Assembly (NCBI RefSeq): GCF_020075495.1
Contig: NZ_JABYQT010000002.1
Location: 434,001 to 498,000 of the forward strand
Reading direction: 5' to 3'
DNA length: 64,000 nucleotides
DNA from: Vreelandella aquamarina
GTDB taxonomy: Bacteria; Pseudomonadota; Gammaproteobacteria; Pseudomonadales; Halomonadaceae
Below are positions 43,755-52,948 of the stretch, piece by piece. The position numbers and the translations under genes were made by a program. The notes under the pieces were generated by a model. That model was given only the letters and a program-made list of their open reading frames with translations. It ran no database searches and had not been told where the DNA came from. The first letter of the stretch is position 1. Every line of letters starts with the position of its first letter.

Positions 43755-44477
43755 CTACTGATGAGACTTGCGTCGCCTGAGCAAGCGGTCATAAGCTTCC
43801 TCGCCTATCGCATAGCACTCGCAGACACGCGCCTCCAGTCCTTGCCGGTCAACAACCTTGATATGTCCACGGTGGTAGGAAATCAGTCCCGCTTTCTGAA
43901 GTTTACTCGCCGTCTCGGTAACGCCTTCACGGCGCACCCCGAGCATATTGGCGATCATCTCCTGGGTCATGATCAATTCGTTGTTTGACCATCGGTCGAT
44001 ATGAAGCAGTAACCAGCGGCATAGCTGCTGGTCGAGGTTGTGATGGCGATTGCATACCGCTGTCTGCGCCACTTGTGTCAGCAATGCTTGCGTATAACGT
44101 AGAAGCAGTGACTGCATCGGGCCGGCGCGTGAGAACTCCTCCTTGAGCAGATAGCCCTTGAGGCGTAGCGCTTGACCGCCTCTGTGCACAATCGCTTGGC
44201 TGGTGGCGCGCCCATCGCTCATGAACAGCGAGACGCCTACCATTCCATCACTGCCCACCACGGCCGTTTCCGTCGAGGAGCCATTCTTGATCGCGTCGAG
44301 CAACGAGACGATAGCGTCCAGTGGGAAGTAGGCATGCTCCATCGGCTGCCCGGGCTCGCACAGCGATTGCCCCAGTGTCAATGTTACCTCTTCCAGATGA
44401 GGCAGCAGCCGATTCAGTTCTTCTTCGGGCAACAGGCCAAGCAAGGTATTTTTCTGAAACTTACGACGTCTGGGCAT
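43755..44477 (-). CDS. Crp/Fnr-family transcriptional regulator
   Basis: A 240-residue protein with an N-terminal cyclic-nucleotide-type beta-roll (LCEPGQPMEHAYFPLDAIVS, VVGSDGMVGVS) and a C-terminal winged HTH (MTQEMIANMLGVRREGVTETAS). The beta-roll lacks the full cAMP-binding pocket, and there are no Fnr-type iron-sulfur cysteines, so the signal is unknown. The family variant with this sequence is common in proteobacteria near stress genes. It is transcribed away from ugd-type EPS genes; a role in controlling them is possible but unproven. Confidence 0.85.
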   Translation of the reverse strand: MPRRRKFQKNTLLGLLPEEELNRLLPHLEEVTLTLGQSLCEPGQPMEHAYFPLDAIVSLLDAIKNGSSTETAVVGSDGMVGVSLFMSDGRATSQAIVHRGGQALRLKGYLLKEEFSRAGPMQSLLLRYTQALLTQVAQTAVCNRHHNLDQQLCRWLLLHIDRWSNNELIMTQEMIANMLGVRREGVTETASKLQKAGLISYHRGHIKVVDRQGLEARVCECYAIGEEAYDRLLRRRKSHQ

Positions 44478-44659
44478 TGAGTTCCCTTGGTAATGTCAGT
44501 CGTGCAGTTTAACCATGATCTTTTCTATAAAGGGCTACCTGGATCAATGATTGGGCGTTATAGGGTACACCTTTTACGCCATTGACCCCGTAACCGCTCA
44601 TTCAGCACACAACGGACAGGCCGATGCCATCCCTGGCGACTCGGCAAGCATGTCATCGG

Positions 44660-45258
44660 TCACTCTTCGTAGAGCGTTTCCAATTCGGTATCGATGGCAG
44701 CGAAAGCGTCTTCTTCAATCAGCAGCTGGCGCAGGGTTTCGACGGCAAGCTGGCCCTCTCTATCGATCAGGTTTTCAAGCCATAGCATCGCCTGCTGTTG
44801 ATTGGGGTTCTCGAACCCGCGCGCCAGCAGATAAGCCCTGGCCAGGGCAAGGCGGGCACTTTGGTGTCCCTGGCTCGCTGCCTCATAAAGATAGCTTGCG
44901 CCACGCTCGGTATCCTGCTCGACGTTGTCACCATTGAGGTATTCACGGCCAAGCGATGCCTGGGCGCCAGCGTGGCCCTGGCTGGCTGCATCCTGAAGTA
45001 GATCGAAGCCTCGCTGTACATCCTGGCCGATAGCGCCCTGGCCTCGCATGAGGGCAAGCCCCAGTTCGGTACGCGCATGCAAGGCGCCAGCATCGCTGGC
45101 CTGTTGATACCAGCGCTCGGCCAGTTCGGCATCGGGTTCGACCCCTTCGCCATGCTGATAAGCATCGCCCAGCACGTAGGCGGCATGGGGAAAGCCTGAT
45201 TCGGCTGCTGCGTTCAGCAGTTCAAGGCCGCGCGTCACATCCTGTTCGGCTGGCTGCC
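44660..45258 (-). pseudogene. 3' part of the frameshifted Sel1-repeat protein
   Basis: This is the C-terminal continuation of the Sel1-repeat lipoprotein in a different reading frame. It still encodes five or so Sel1 units (LGDAYQHGEGVEPDAELAERW, LGREYLNGDNVEQDTERGAS) and ends with a normal stop. The upstream frame stops at 45235. A single missing base near 45245-45258 (reading LTGSQPNR instead of LTG.QPAEQDV) would explain the break, and inserting one base gives one 888-residue protein. It may be a true mutation, an assembly error or an unrecognised -1 frameshift. Confidence 0.7.
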
Positions 45259-47325
45259 GGTCAAGTAGGCTTCTCCCAGGTCCTGACGGGCGCCGGCGTG
45301 CCCTCTGGACACTGCGGTTTCCAGATAGGCGAGGCCGCGTTCGCTTTCGCCCCGGTCGAGATACAGGCGACCAAGAAGCGCCCCGGCGCCGGCATGGTCG
45401 GCTTGGTAGGCCTGCTCCAGCCAATGTTCGGCCTGCGCTTGGTCACGGTTCACTCCTTCACCGTCGAGATAGGCGCGGCCAAGATTGGCCATGGCGCTGG
45501 GATGCCCATCCTGGGCAGCGGCGATGAGTGCATCGATATCGCCTTCCGCGCCCAGATCGCGCTGCACATAGACGAGTGCAGAGGCGGCGGAGGAGTGTCC
45601 TGCCGCTTGTGCCTGGGTCAGCCACCGCCTGGCCTCGTAAAGATCGCGCGTGACACCGTTTCCTTCTCGATAGGCACGACCCAGCAACACCATGGCATAG
45701 CCATCACCCTGCTCGGCGGCTTGGCTAATGAGTCGAATGCCCTGAGACGAATCGCCTTCCAGCGAACCGTTCAGATAGGCTTCGCCGAGAATGGTCATGG
45801 CAGTGATGTCTCCGGCCTGAGCGGCCTGGGTCAGCAATGCCTGGCCGCGCTCGGGCTGCAAGGGCAATGCTTCACCGCTCAAATAGGCTTCACCGAGCAG
45901 ACGCAGGGCGCCGGTCTGGCCTTGTTCGGCAGCCTCGAGAAGCAGCTGCTGACCCTGCGTGGGGTCTCTGGCCACGCCACGGCCTTCCAGGTAGGCGGCA
46001 CCGAGTTGCTGGGTCGCCCATGGATGGCCGAGTTCATGGCCGCGCTTGAGATAATCGGCGGCGATAGCGGGCTGACGCTCGACTCTCGCATCATCCATGA
46101 GCAATGCACCCAGCTGGGCCAGTGCCAGTGAATCGCCATTTCTTGCCGCGTGTTCGAGCAGATCGATGCCGCGGGGCAGGTCGTCGAGGCCTGCACGGCC
46201 CTCGATGAGGGCACGGCCGAGAATTAATCGTGCATCGTTCGAATCTGCCTCGATTGCCCGGCTCAGCCAGCGTTCAGCGTCGCTCGACGCCTGCGGATAA
46301 ACGTCGTTCTCGGGCGCCAGGAGCGCTTGACCAAGGTAGGTCATCGCCTCGACATTCCCCCGCCGTGCGGGTTTTTCCAGTACCGAGATACCCAGCCGAT
46401 ACTCGCCGGCGTTGATCAGCGCCTGGCCGGCTCGGGCCTGGGCCTCCTGATCGCCGAGCTGGGCGGCTTGCTGCAGCCATTGAATGCGTTGATCGGACCG
46501 GTCGCCAAGCAGCCCCTCCGGGGAGTAGAGCGATGCCAACTGAAGCATGGCGCCGACATCGCCCTGGCTTGCACTGGTTTCAAGTCTTGTGGCGTAACGC
46601 TGCGCATACGACATCGATTGCGTGGCATCCTCTTTTAGCCAGCCGTCGGGTGCGTATGCCTGAGCCAGTGCCAGCAGAGCTTGTTCATTGCCTTGGGAAG
46701 CCGCTTGTTCGTAAAGCTGGCGGGCAAGTTGAGGATCCGCCTCTACATCTTCGCCACCCTTGGACAGCAGGTTGGCAAGCTCGCTCTCTGCGGTCCGGTC
46801 AAGATTGGCCTCTTTGGCCTGCCAAAGCAGGTGATAAGCGAGCACATCGTTACGTTCTACGCCGCGGCCCTCTCGGTAGAGCCTTGCAAGATTGAGCGAG
46901 GCATGGCCGCGTGTCGAGGAGGGTTTGTTGATAGCCTCGCCATACAAGCGGGCTGCTTCGGTGTAATCCTGCTCGACGCCGAGGCCTTGCTCATAAAGCT
47001 TGGCCATTTCGTAAAAGGCAGGTGGCACGTAGCGAGCCATCAAGGGACGCAGGTACGCGATGGCTTCATCAAGGCGGCCCTCTTCGATGCGCTCCTGAGC
47101 GAGATTGATCGTCTGCCAGTCTGATCCATCCGTATTGGCCTCGGGACCGCTTGAGAACCAGCCAGCATAATGTGCGGGAACGGGGGCCGAATGTTCACCG
47201 GCTGGCGGCCTTTCAGAGGTGACAGCGCAGCCAGCAAGCCAGACCGACAAGGTCAACGCTGCGGTCAATTGCAGCGTGGGCTTGAGTGTCGGCATGGATG
47301 GGGTCTTGGTCGTTGTCCTTTTCAT
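45235..47325 (-). CDS. Sel1/TPR-repeat lipoprotein (AlgK-like position), truncated by frameshift
   Basis: A 696-residue open frame. A lipoprotein signal ends at LAGC (Cys33), followed by some 17 Sel1-type repeats with the AxLGxAYxxGxGVxxD pattern. In alginate systems the Sel1-repeat lipoprotein AlgK scaffolds the outer-membrane export complex; this one is much longer than AlgK, but it occupies the matching place next to Alg8/Alg44-like genes. The frame ends early at 45235, and the repeat array continues in another frame to 44660. It starts at the ATG 47323-47325 after GGGAG. It is 37 bp after the PL5 lyase gene. Confidence 0.8.
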   Translation of the reverse strand: MKRTTTKTPSMPTLKPTLQLTAALTLSVWLAGCAVTSERPPAGEHSAPVPAHYAGWFSSGPEANTDGSDWQTINLAQERIEEGRLDEAIAYLRPLMARYVPPAFYEMAKLYEQGLGVEQDYTEAARLYGEAINKPSSTRGHASLNLARLYREGRGVERNDVLAYHLLWQAKEANLDRTAESELANLLSKGGEDVEADPQLARQLYEQAASQGNEQALLALAQAYAPDGWLKEDATQSMSYAQRYATRLETSASQGDVGAMLQLASLYSPEGLLGDRSDQRIQWLQQAAQLGDQEAQARAGQALINAGEYRLGISVLEKPARRGNVEAMTYLGQALLAPENDVYPQASSDAERWLSRAIEADSNDARLILGRALIEGRAGLDDLPRGIDLLEHAARNGDSLALAQLGALLMDDARVERQPAIAADYLKRGHELGHPWATQQLGAAYLEGRGVARDPTQGQQLLLEAAEQGQTGALRLLGEAYLSGEALPLQPERGQALLTQAAQAGDITAMTILGEAYLNGSLEGDSSQGIRLISQAAEQGDGYAMVLLGRAYREGNGVTRDLYEARRWLTQAQAAGHSSAASALVYVQRDLGAEGDIDALIAAAQDGHPSAMANLGRAYLDGEGVNRDQAQAEHWLEQAYQADHAGAGALLGRLYLDRGESERGLAYLETAVSRGHAGARQDLGEAYLTGSQPNRM

Positions 47326-47361
47326 AGGCTCCCTGCTGTTCTGGAGTGGCTCGGTGGCTGT

Positions 47362-48627
47362 TCAGTTGTCCAGGCCATGAAAGGCATCGGTCTCCTGACG
47401 CTGCTCATCCATGTAAAAATGCTCTTGGGCGTCGGGATCCATGAAGTAAAGCGTGACAGGGCCTCCTGCACTGCGACTGTAAGTGGGGCGCATACGGCTA
47501 AGGAGGCTTTCCATGTCTTCATGGTCAAAGTGCGAAAGATACATCTCCATCCATGTAAAGTACTGGGGATCACGCAGAAAACCGGTGTACTGCTCGCGTG
47601 GTGCGTAATTGCCCAGGGCTTCGGGATCGTCAAGGATCTGGAACAGGTAATCGACGCCTTCATGGATGGTGCTGTCCGCGACTTCCAGGTCGAAGATGTC
47701 ATAGCCCTGGCGATGGATGATCTGCATGTTGGGGATGAGATAGCTCAGAGCGTAGTTCTGGTAGTGAATGGCACGTCGTCCGCGATTCACTTCAAGGGGG
47801 AGTGCGCCTTCCTCTGTCATGTCGTGCAGGGCCGAGTAAATGGCGCCCACACCAAAACGAAACAGGTCATCGTCCTCGACCAGCACACCAATCATGCTGG
47901 CGTAAAGCGCGCGACGATATAGATGGTTATTGCAGCAGCTCTGCTGTGCAACGCCCGGTACGGCCGAGTGCTCCTGGGCCAGGCGTTGCAACCACTGTTC
48001 AATAACGCTTTGTTCTTCCTCGAGACTGTCGATGGACGGACGCACGATAGAGTAGGCCATGGCCGCCGCGAACAGCATCGACTCGGAGGCGAACCAGGCT
48101 TGCGGTTGGGCCGGGTCGTAGACAAAGTCTGTCAGGGCCTCGGCCTCGGCCCAGCGGTACAGGTAGTGCACCAGGCATTCGCCGTAGTAGATGTCGCCGC
48201 TTGCAACAAAAGCGCCCGCCAGATCCGATACACTATCCTCGAAGGCGAATAGTGGCCTGGTTGCCTGCTCCCAGGCAGCGGGACTGGGGTAGAAACCGGG
48301 TATCGCACCCCGTGTGGTAATGGGCTGCGAGCTGGTTTTTTGCCGGCAGCTGGGTCCCATCGAGTACTGGTCGCTCAGCTGCAGCAACATGGTGTTATCG
48401 GTTTGCTCGAGCAGCGCCATGCGTGCATCGACATCAAAATAGCCGGCATTCGTATCCGTGACACGATAGCCGGAAAGGTCAAGATGTTGCCGCCCCTCAT
48501 TAGAGAGCGTCTCGTCCAGATTCACGTTAGCCGACACGACGGTACTGCCCAGTGCCACTAAGGCGACGGGCAATGCAAATAGACATCGGGCGGGGAGTCC
48601 TTTTGCTATGGCAAGAGGCATGATCAT
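47362..48627 (-). CDS. PL5 (AlgL-like) polysaccharide lyase
   Basis: A 421-residue exported lyase. A signal peptide at about residues 1-34 is followed by an alpha/alpha-barrel with the PL5 active-site pattern: SCCNNHLYRRALYAS (Asn-Asn-His at 233-235) and LEVNRGRRAIHYQNYALSY (Arg and Tyr region). AlgL degrades polymannuronate that strays into the periplasm, and some PL5 enzymes also cut polyglucuronate. The start is the ATG at 48625-48627 with GGAG six bases upstream. Next to an Alg8/Alg44-like synthase and a UDP-glucose dehydrogenase, its likely substrate is a polyuronide made by this operon. Confidence 0.85.
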   Translation of the reverse strand: MIMPLAIAKGLPARCLFALPVALVALGSTVVSANVNLDETLSNEGRQHLDLSGYRVTDTNAGYFDVDARMALLEQTDNTMLLQLSDQYSMGPSCRQKTSSQPITTRGAIPGFYPSPAAWEQATRPLFAFEDSVSDLAGAFVASGDIYYGECLVHYLYRWAEAEALTDFVYDPAQPQAWFASESMLFAAAMAYSIVRPSIDSLEEEQSVIEQWLQRLAQEHSAVPGVAQQSCCNNHLYRRALYASMIGVLVEDDDLFRFGVGAIYSALHDMTEEGALPLEVNRGRRAIHYQNYALSYLIPNMQIIHRQGYDIFDLEVADSTIHEGVDYLFQILDDPEALGNYAPREQYTGFLRDPQYFTWMEMYLSHFDHEDMESLLSRMRPTYSRSAGGPVTLYFMDPDAQEHFYMDEQRQETDAFHGLDN

Positions 48628-48656
48628 TATGGCTCCGAAAGCGTGGCTGCTAGTGC

Positions 48657-49544
48657 TCAAGATCTCGAGGTATAGAAGCGGAAGTCGGCAAAATCCACGT
48701 ACTGGTCACGAGGTGTGCGCCAGCCTTCTCCTGTCCCGCCAAAGAAAGTGGAAAACATCAAACCGTCGATAGTGATGTCCGGTGTGATACGAAAGACGAT
48801 ATTGCGCTGCTCCAGTACAGGCCGGCCATCTATCCAGATCCGGGCGACACCATTCTCTTGCTGAGGATCATTAAGCAGGATTTCCTGTTCGATGGTGACC
48901 CAGGAGCCGGTCGGGTAATGCCACCAGCCGCGTCCGACCGAGTCTCCCTCGAAGTCGACCACGTAGGGGTAGAGCTCGCCCTGACCCTCCTCGCGCCACA
49001 TCAGGCGCATGGAGAAGCCGTGTTCGCCATCGACGCTATCGCCACCGGATGGGGCTTCACCACCATACAGCCCCGGCAGTTTGCCTCCCTTCACGAAATC
49101 GAAGCCCGAAGGAAAGCGCACCTTGTAGCTCAGGCAGGCCCGCTCGGCGCCCTCGAGCGAATGGGGGTCGCTGTAGAAGCCGGCTCCGCCGAGAGGCTCA
49201 TCACCCGGCGAAGAGCTGCCCGCGGGATAGTGGATACGCAGTCCGGCCTCCTTCAGGCCGGTATCCCGAGATGCCAGGCGCTCCACGTTCTCCTCGGTCC
49301 CCCAGTGCCGGGTGGTATCAAATGCCTGGCGAATGGCGTTGTAAGCGTCCTCGGTGGGCGCAAGGCTCGGCGCTTCAGTCAGGGTGTAGCGCTCGGAGCA
49401 GGGCGGCACTTGTGAAGTGCTGATGACGGCGTTTTCGGCTTCGTCGGCATTACCGGCCGCGAACGGCGTTAGCGTCAGCACACCTATTAGCAACGCCCTG
49501 TGCCGTAACCTGATAAAAAGGCGAGGGTCATTATCCTTCATCAT
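48657..49544 (-). CDS. PL14-like polysaccharide lyase
   Basis: A 295-residue exported protein. A signal (about 1-30, LLIGVLTLTPFAAGNADE) precedes a beta-jelly-roll with KGGKLPGLYGGEAPSGGDSV, FSMRLMWREEGQGELYPYV and a C-terminal TIDGLMFSTFFGGTGEGW, the pattern of polysaccharide lyase family 14 and related proteins, which act on alginate or glucuronan. The start (ATG at 49542-49544) lies inside the end of the Alg44-like gene, a sign of coupling; earlier ATGs exist, so the start is uncertain. Having two lyases of different folds in one operon is unusual. Confidence 0.75.
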   Translation of the reverse strand: MMKDNDPRLFIRLRHRALLIGVLTLTPFAAGNADEAENAVISTSQVPPCSERYTLTEAPSLAPTEDAYNAIRQAFDTTRHWGTEENVERLASRDTGLKEAGLRIHYPAGSSSPGDEPLGGAGFYSDPHSLEGAERACLSYKVRFPSGFDFVKGGKLPGLYGGEAPSGGDSVDGEHGFSMRLMWREEGQGELYPYVVDFEGDSVGRGWWHYPTGSWVTIEQEILLNDPQQENGVARIWIDGRPVLEQRNIVFRITPDITIDGLMFSTFFGGTGEGWRTPRDQYVDFADFRFYTSRS

Positions 49545-51111
49545 TGGTGTCATCGGTACCACTCCTGTAGCGGTTGATTCCATCCCTGGTCGTGTCATAG
49601 AGGTGGTGACTTGACTGTATGATCGAGTTCACACCTTGCCATATCTTTTCCGATGCGAGACTCAGCAGCTGCGTTTCGCTAAAGCGAACGTCTATCGGCT
49701 GACCCACGCTTTCGGGGGGCAGGGGCTCCTCGGGAAACAGCAGTACACTGGCCATGTTCTGTTGCTGGCGTACCCAGCTGGGGAAACCGGCACGAGGCTG
49801 GGATTCGATGTCCAGAGCGACGTTACGCACTTGGGCGCGAATCGGTTGAGTGGCATTGGGCAGTGTGACGTAGGCCTGCTGATTGGCCTGGATACGGCTG
49901 ATATCATCCATGTGCACCAAGGCCTCGACCATCACGTCACCTTCGTCGGTACGAATCAGTGTCATGATCGGTTCGCTCTCGTCGATGTACACTCCAGCGG
50001 CACTGCTCAGTGCCCAGGCGACGATACAGTTGCAGGGGCTGTATATCTCGTTACTGGCCTGGAGGCCTCTGAGCGCCGCGATGCGCGAGTTCTCGAAATC
50101 ACGCACTTCCTCGAACTGTTCGATGCGTGCTTCGGCAATCGCTGGCGAAACCGTCTCGAAGGTGGTCGTGTCACCGCTGTCCAGTCGGGCGGAATTGGCC
50201 AGGCTGATCTCCTGGTTATTCTCCTCGAGATAGCCACGCAGGTTGTCTATCAACTGGTCGTTATAGTTGATTGCCGCTTCTGCAAGAATCAGATCCGATT
50301 CGAGATCGCGATTGATCACGTTGGTCAACAGCTGGTCGCGCTCGACCCGGTCGCCAGCAGTGAAGTCGTGCTCGCCAAGTACGCCGGCACTGGGGGCGCG
50401 GATATCGATACGCGGTGCCGTCACCGCGGCGAAGCTGGGCTCGATCAGAATGTAGTTACGGTAGGCCGTCGCGGCACCTACCAGCACCAGCAAGCCGATC
50501 GCCAGAAAAAGGAGTACGTAGCGTGCAACAGGCTTTGGGGGGCGTCTTGCAGGTGTCGTGCCGGCGGCCTTTCGCTTGCGTGGAGTCTGGGAGTCTTCGC
50601 CGGCTATCTGGCCTTCGATATCGGGAGAACGCCCGCTCAGCCAGCTACGAATGATTTGACGTAGCGATTCACGATGCTGCGGATCCATTTCGATGAACTT
50701 GAACCTGACGTCATATCCACTGCCGCTTTCACGGGCAACGGCCTCAAGGCATTCCGCCTGGGCCGGTACAATGACGTCAAAGGTGCCCGCCGCAAGGATA
50801 AGTGACACACTGACGCGCTCGCCAGGTTCAAAGGTGCGCTCACTTTGTGCAGAGAAACCGCCAAGGGAGACATCGTGGCCGCTAAGCTCCGTATCGCTAT
50901 CGGCGAGGGTCACTCGAAATAGCGTGGGAACCCTGATGTAGCCTCTCTCGTCGCGTTTCTCGTGCTGCAGTCGATTATCCTGGCGCATGTGCTCGTTTTC
51001 TTGATGGACACTGTCTGCGCTTGAGGATGCATTGCTGCTCATGCGTTTCTGGTCTTCGCCAGGCGTTGATTCATGCCGGCCATTGCCAGCGTTGGAAGGA
51101 TCATTTTTCAT
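49531..51111 (-). CDS. Alg44-like PilZ/HlyD subunit of a polysaccharide synthase
   Basis: A 526-residue protein. The cytoplasmic N-terminus has a PilZ domain with both c-di-GMP motifs: RxxxR as RGYIR (56-60) and DxSxxG as DVSLGG (80-85). One TM helix (about 197-220, RYVLLFLAIGLLVLVGAAT) leads to a periplasmic HlyD-like domain with coiled-coil stretches (NYNDQLIDNLRGYLEE). In alginate synthesis Alg44 senses c-di-GMP and turns on the Alg8 synthase. It follows the Alg8-like gene with a 19-bp gap. Confidence 0.88.
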   Translation of the reverse strand: MKNDPSNAGNGRHESTPGEDQKRMSSNASSSADSVHQENEHMRQDNRLQHEKRDERGYIRVPTLFRVTLADSDTELSGHDVSLGGFSAQSERTFEPGERVSVSLILAAGTFDVIVPAQAECLEAVARESGSGYDVRFKFIEMDPQHRESLRQIIRSWLSGRSPDIEGQIAGEDSQTPRKRKAAGTTPARRPPKPVARYVLLFLAIGLLVLVGAATAYRNYILIEPSFAAVTAPRIDIRAPSAGVLGEHDFTAGDRVERDQLLTNVINRDLESDLILAEAAINYNDQLIDNLRGYLEENNQEISLANSARLDSGDTTTFETVSPAIAEARIEQFEEVRDFENSRIAALRGLQASNEIYSPCNCIVAWALSSAAGVYIDESEPIMTLIRTDEGDVMVEALVHMDDISRIQANQQAYVTLPNATQPIRAQVRNVALDIESQPRAGFPSWVRQQQNMASVLLFPEEPLPPESVGQPIDVRFSETQLLSLASEKIWQGVNSIIQSSHHLYDTTRDGINRYRSGTDDTNDEG

Positions 51112-51130
51112 CCGTTGGTTGCTCCTTGCG

Positions 51131-52939
51131 TCAGGGATGAGTCGTCGATACCTTGAGCGGCGTCCTGGGCTCGATCCAGAGCCTTTCCTTGCACTTCGTA
51201 TCTGCTAGCACCGTTAGCCAGGCCTGCTGACCGGGCTGCGCGATGGCGCTGTGGGGTATCGCCTTGATCAGGCCATCCTCCACACGAAAATGCTCAGGAG
51301 GTGGCTGCGCTGGATCACAGGCGGTGTCGGTATGGTGTGTTTCAAGCGAGCGATCCAGGGGCCTGGAGTCATTGCCACTCCTCCATACCTGATCAAAGGC
51401 GATATGCAGGGTGGTCCGGTCCGGCAGTAGTGTATTGCCGGTCGAGACGACCAGGATGAAGAACAGAACGCCATAGAAGAAACCATGCAATGCATGGCCC
51501 ATGCGGCGTTGCCTGCGTGCCGCTACCGGATCAACTGGCTCGCCGGCAGAAATTCCCTGACGCGACCATTGCTGACGGTTGAAACGAAAGCTGACGTAGG
51601 TCTTGAGAATCGCGCCCCAGACCTGGTTGTAATAAATCAGCGGAAGCCACAGCAGGCTGAAGCGCCCGCGTTGCCACGCCAGAATCGACACGGCAATACC
51701 ACGGGTGAACATGATCCACAGCACGTAGGTAAAGAAGAACGATGGCCTGATGGTAAACGTGACCAGGGCGACCACCGTGGGGCCTACCAAGGTCGTCCAC
51801 ATGGAGATGCGCTGGTCGACCAGGCTCCACCAGGCAAACATTCCCATGGGGCGCGGGCCAAGCGCGATGGCGCGATTACTGACACGCAGCATGTTGCCAA
51901 ACCAGCGCCGCATCAAATCAGTGGTGGATGCAAAGAAGCGGTGCCGATTGGGCAACTCCTCGAATCCCGTGACGAAGACATCAGGGATGTAGAGCATGGA
52001 CCAGCCGTTCTTCAGTAGCCAATACCACGATGACTTGTCGTCACCCGACAGGAACTTGAAGCTACCGAAGCGCCAGTGATCGACATGGTCGCTCTCGATC
52101 AGTTCTATGAAGTCCGGCTGAGTGGCAAGATCGGTGCGAAAGACACTGTAACGCCCTGTGAGAACCAGCAGGCGTCGCGACAGTGACATCGAACTCATCA
52201 TCAAATGGCGCTGAGCGTAGCGCAGGTCGTACCACTCCCGGGTGACGTCATCGCCGGTCACCCGGGCGCGGTTATTGGTCGTCAGCGCCCCGAGGTCGTT
52301 CTGGGAAACAAAGAAGGAAAGCGTGCGTGACAGGGTGTCAGGCTCGATGAGGATATCGCCATCCATCGAGACCAGAAGCGATCCCGGCGCAGGCAGGCCT
52401 CTGGAGATTGCCCGGAGCACCTCGGCCATGGCCGAACGCTTGCCATCCCCCTTCTGAAACATGTAGCGCACGTTGACATTCTGTGGCCAGCCGTTGTCAT
52501 CCAGAGCGTGAGTGATGATATCCACGTCGGTGCGGTCCGAAACAGATGCAAAGATCGTTGTCGGCACCCCGTATCGATGAGCTTCGCGTATCAAGGCATC
52601 ATAGACCTGGAAGTTGACACGCTCATCGATCCGATAGGATGTGCACAGCACGAACAGCTCGGGGGGCTTCTCCTGGTGTCCGGCGACATCGGCTTCTGCC
52701 CGCAAGCTTGGAAAGACGACTCGGTTGTACCATAGCGAACGAACGGCCTGTATTCCCCACCAGGAGTACCGCCAGATGGCGATTGCGCCGATGATGAAAA
52801 AGAAGCTCTGCGATTCCGGCGAGAACACATCCGCCGGCAGCTCCCTGACGACGAGGATCAGCAGGGCCAGACCAAACAGAAACGTGGTCAGCTCCGTCAG
52901 GCGGCTGGCAGAGGAGTGCTTGCGGCGAGTAGCGGCCAT
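51131..52939 (-). CDS. Alg8-like membrane glycosyltransferase (GT2) with C-terminal extension
   Basis: A 602-residue polymerising glycosyltransferase. Two N-terminal TM helices (about 14-34 and 44-64) come before the GT2 domain with FVLCTSYRIDERVN, MDGD (192-195, the metal DxD), LTGRYSVFR (260-268) and SGDDKSSWYWLL (298-309), the acceptor and gating motifs of Alg8. More TM helices follow (about 370-500). Unlike P. aeruginosa Alg8 (about 494 residues), it carries some 100 extra C-terminal residues with two Cys, probably periplasmic. The sugar donor should be a UDP- or GDP-uronic acid; the neighbouring Ugd points to UDP-GlcA. Confidence 0.88.
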   Translation of the reverse strand: MAATRRKHSSASRLTELTTFLFGLALLILVVRELPADVFSPESQSFFFIIGAIAIWRYSWWGIQAVRSLWYNRVVFPSLRAEADVAGHQEKPPELFVLCTSYRIDERVNFQVYDALIREAHRYGVPTTIFASVSDRTDVDIITHALDDNGWPQNVNVRYMFQKGDGKRSAMAEVLRAISRGLPAPGSLLVSMDGDILIEPDTLSRTLSFFVSQNDLGALTTNNRARVTGDDVTREWYDLRYAQRHLMMSSMSLSRRLLVLTGRYSVFRTDLATQPDFIELIESDHVDHWRFGSFKFLSGDDKSSWYWLLKNGWSMLYIPDVFVTGFEELPNRHRFFASTTDLMRRWFGNMLRVSNRAIALGPRPMGMFAWWSLVDQRISMWTTLVGPTVVALVTFTIRPSFFFTYVLWIMFTRGIAVSILAWQRGRFSLLWLPLIYYNQVWGAILKTYVSFRFNRQQWSRQGISAGEPVDPVAARRQRRMGHALHGFFYGVLFFILVVSTGNTLLPDRTTLHIAFDQVWRSGNDSRPLDRSLETHHTDTACDPAQPPPEHFRVEDGLIKAIPHSAIAQPGQQAWLTVLADTKCKERLWIEPRTPLKVSTTHP

Positions 52940-52948
52940 GGAAGTGCC

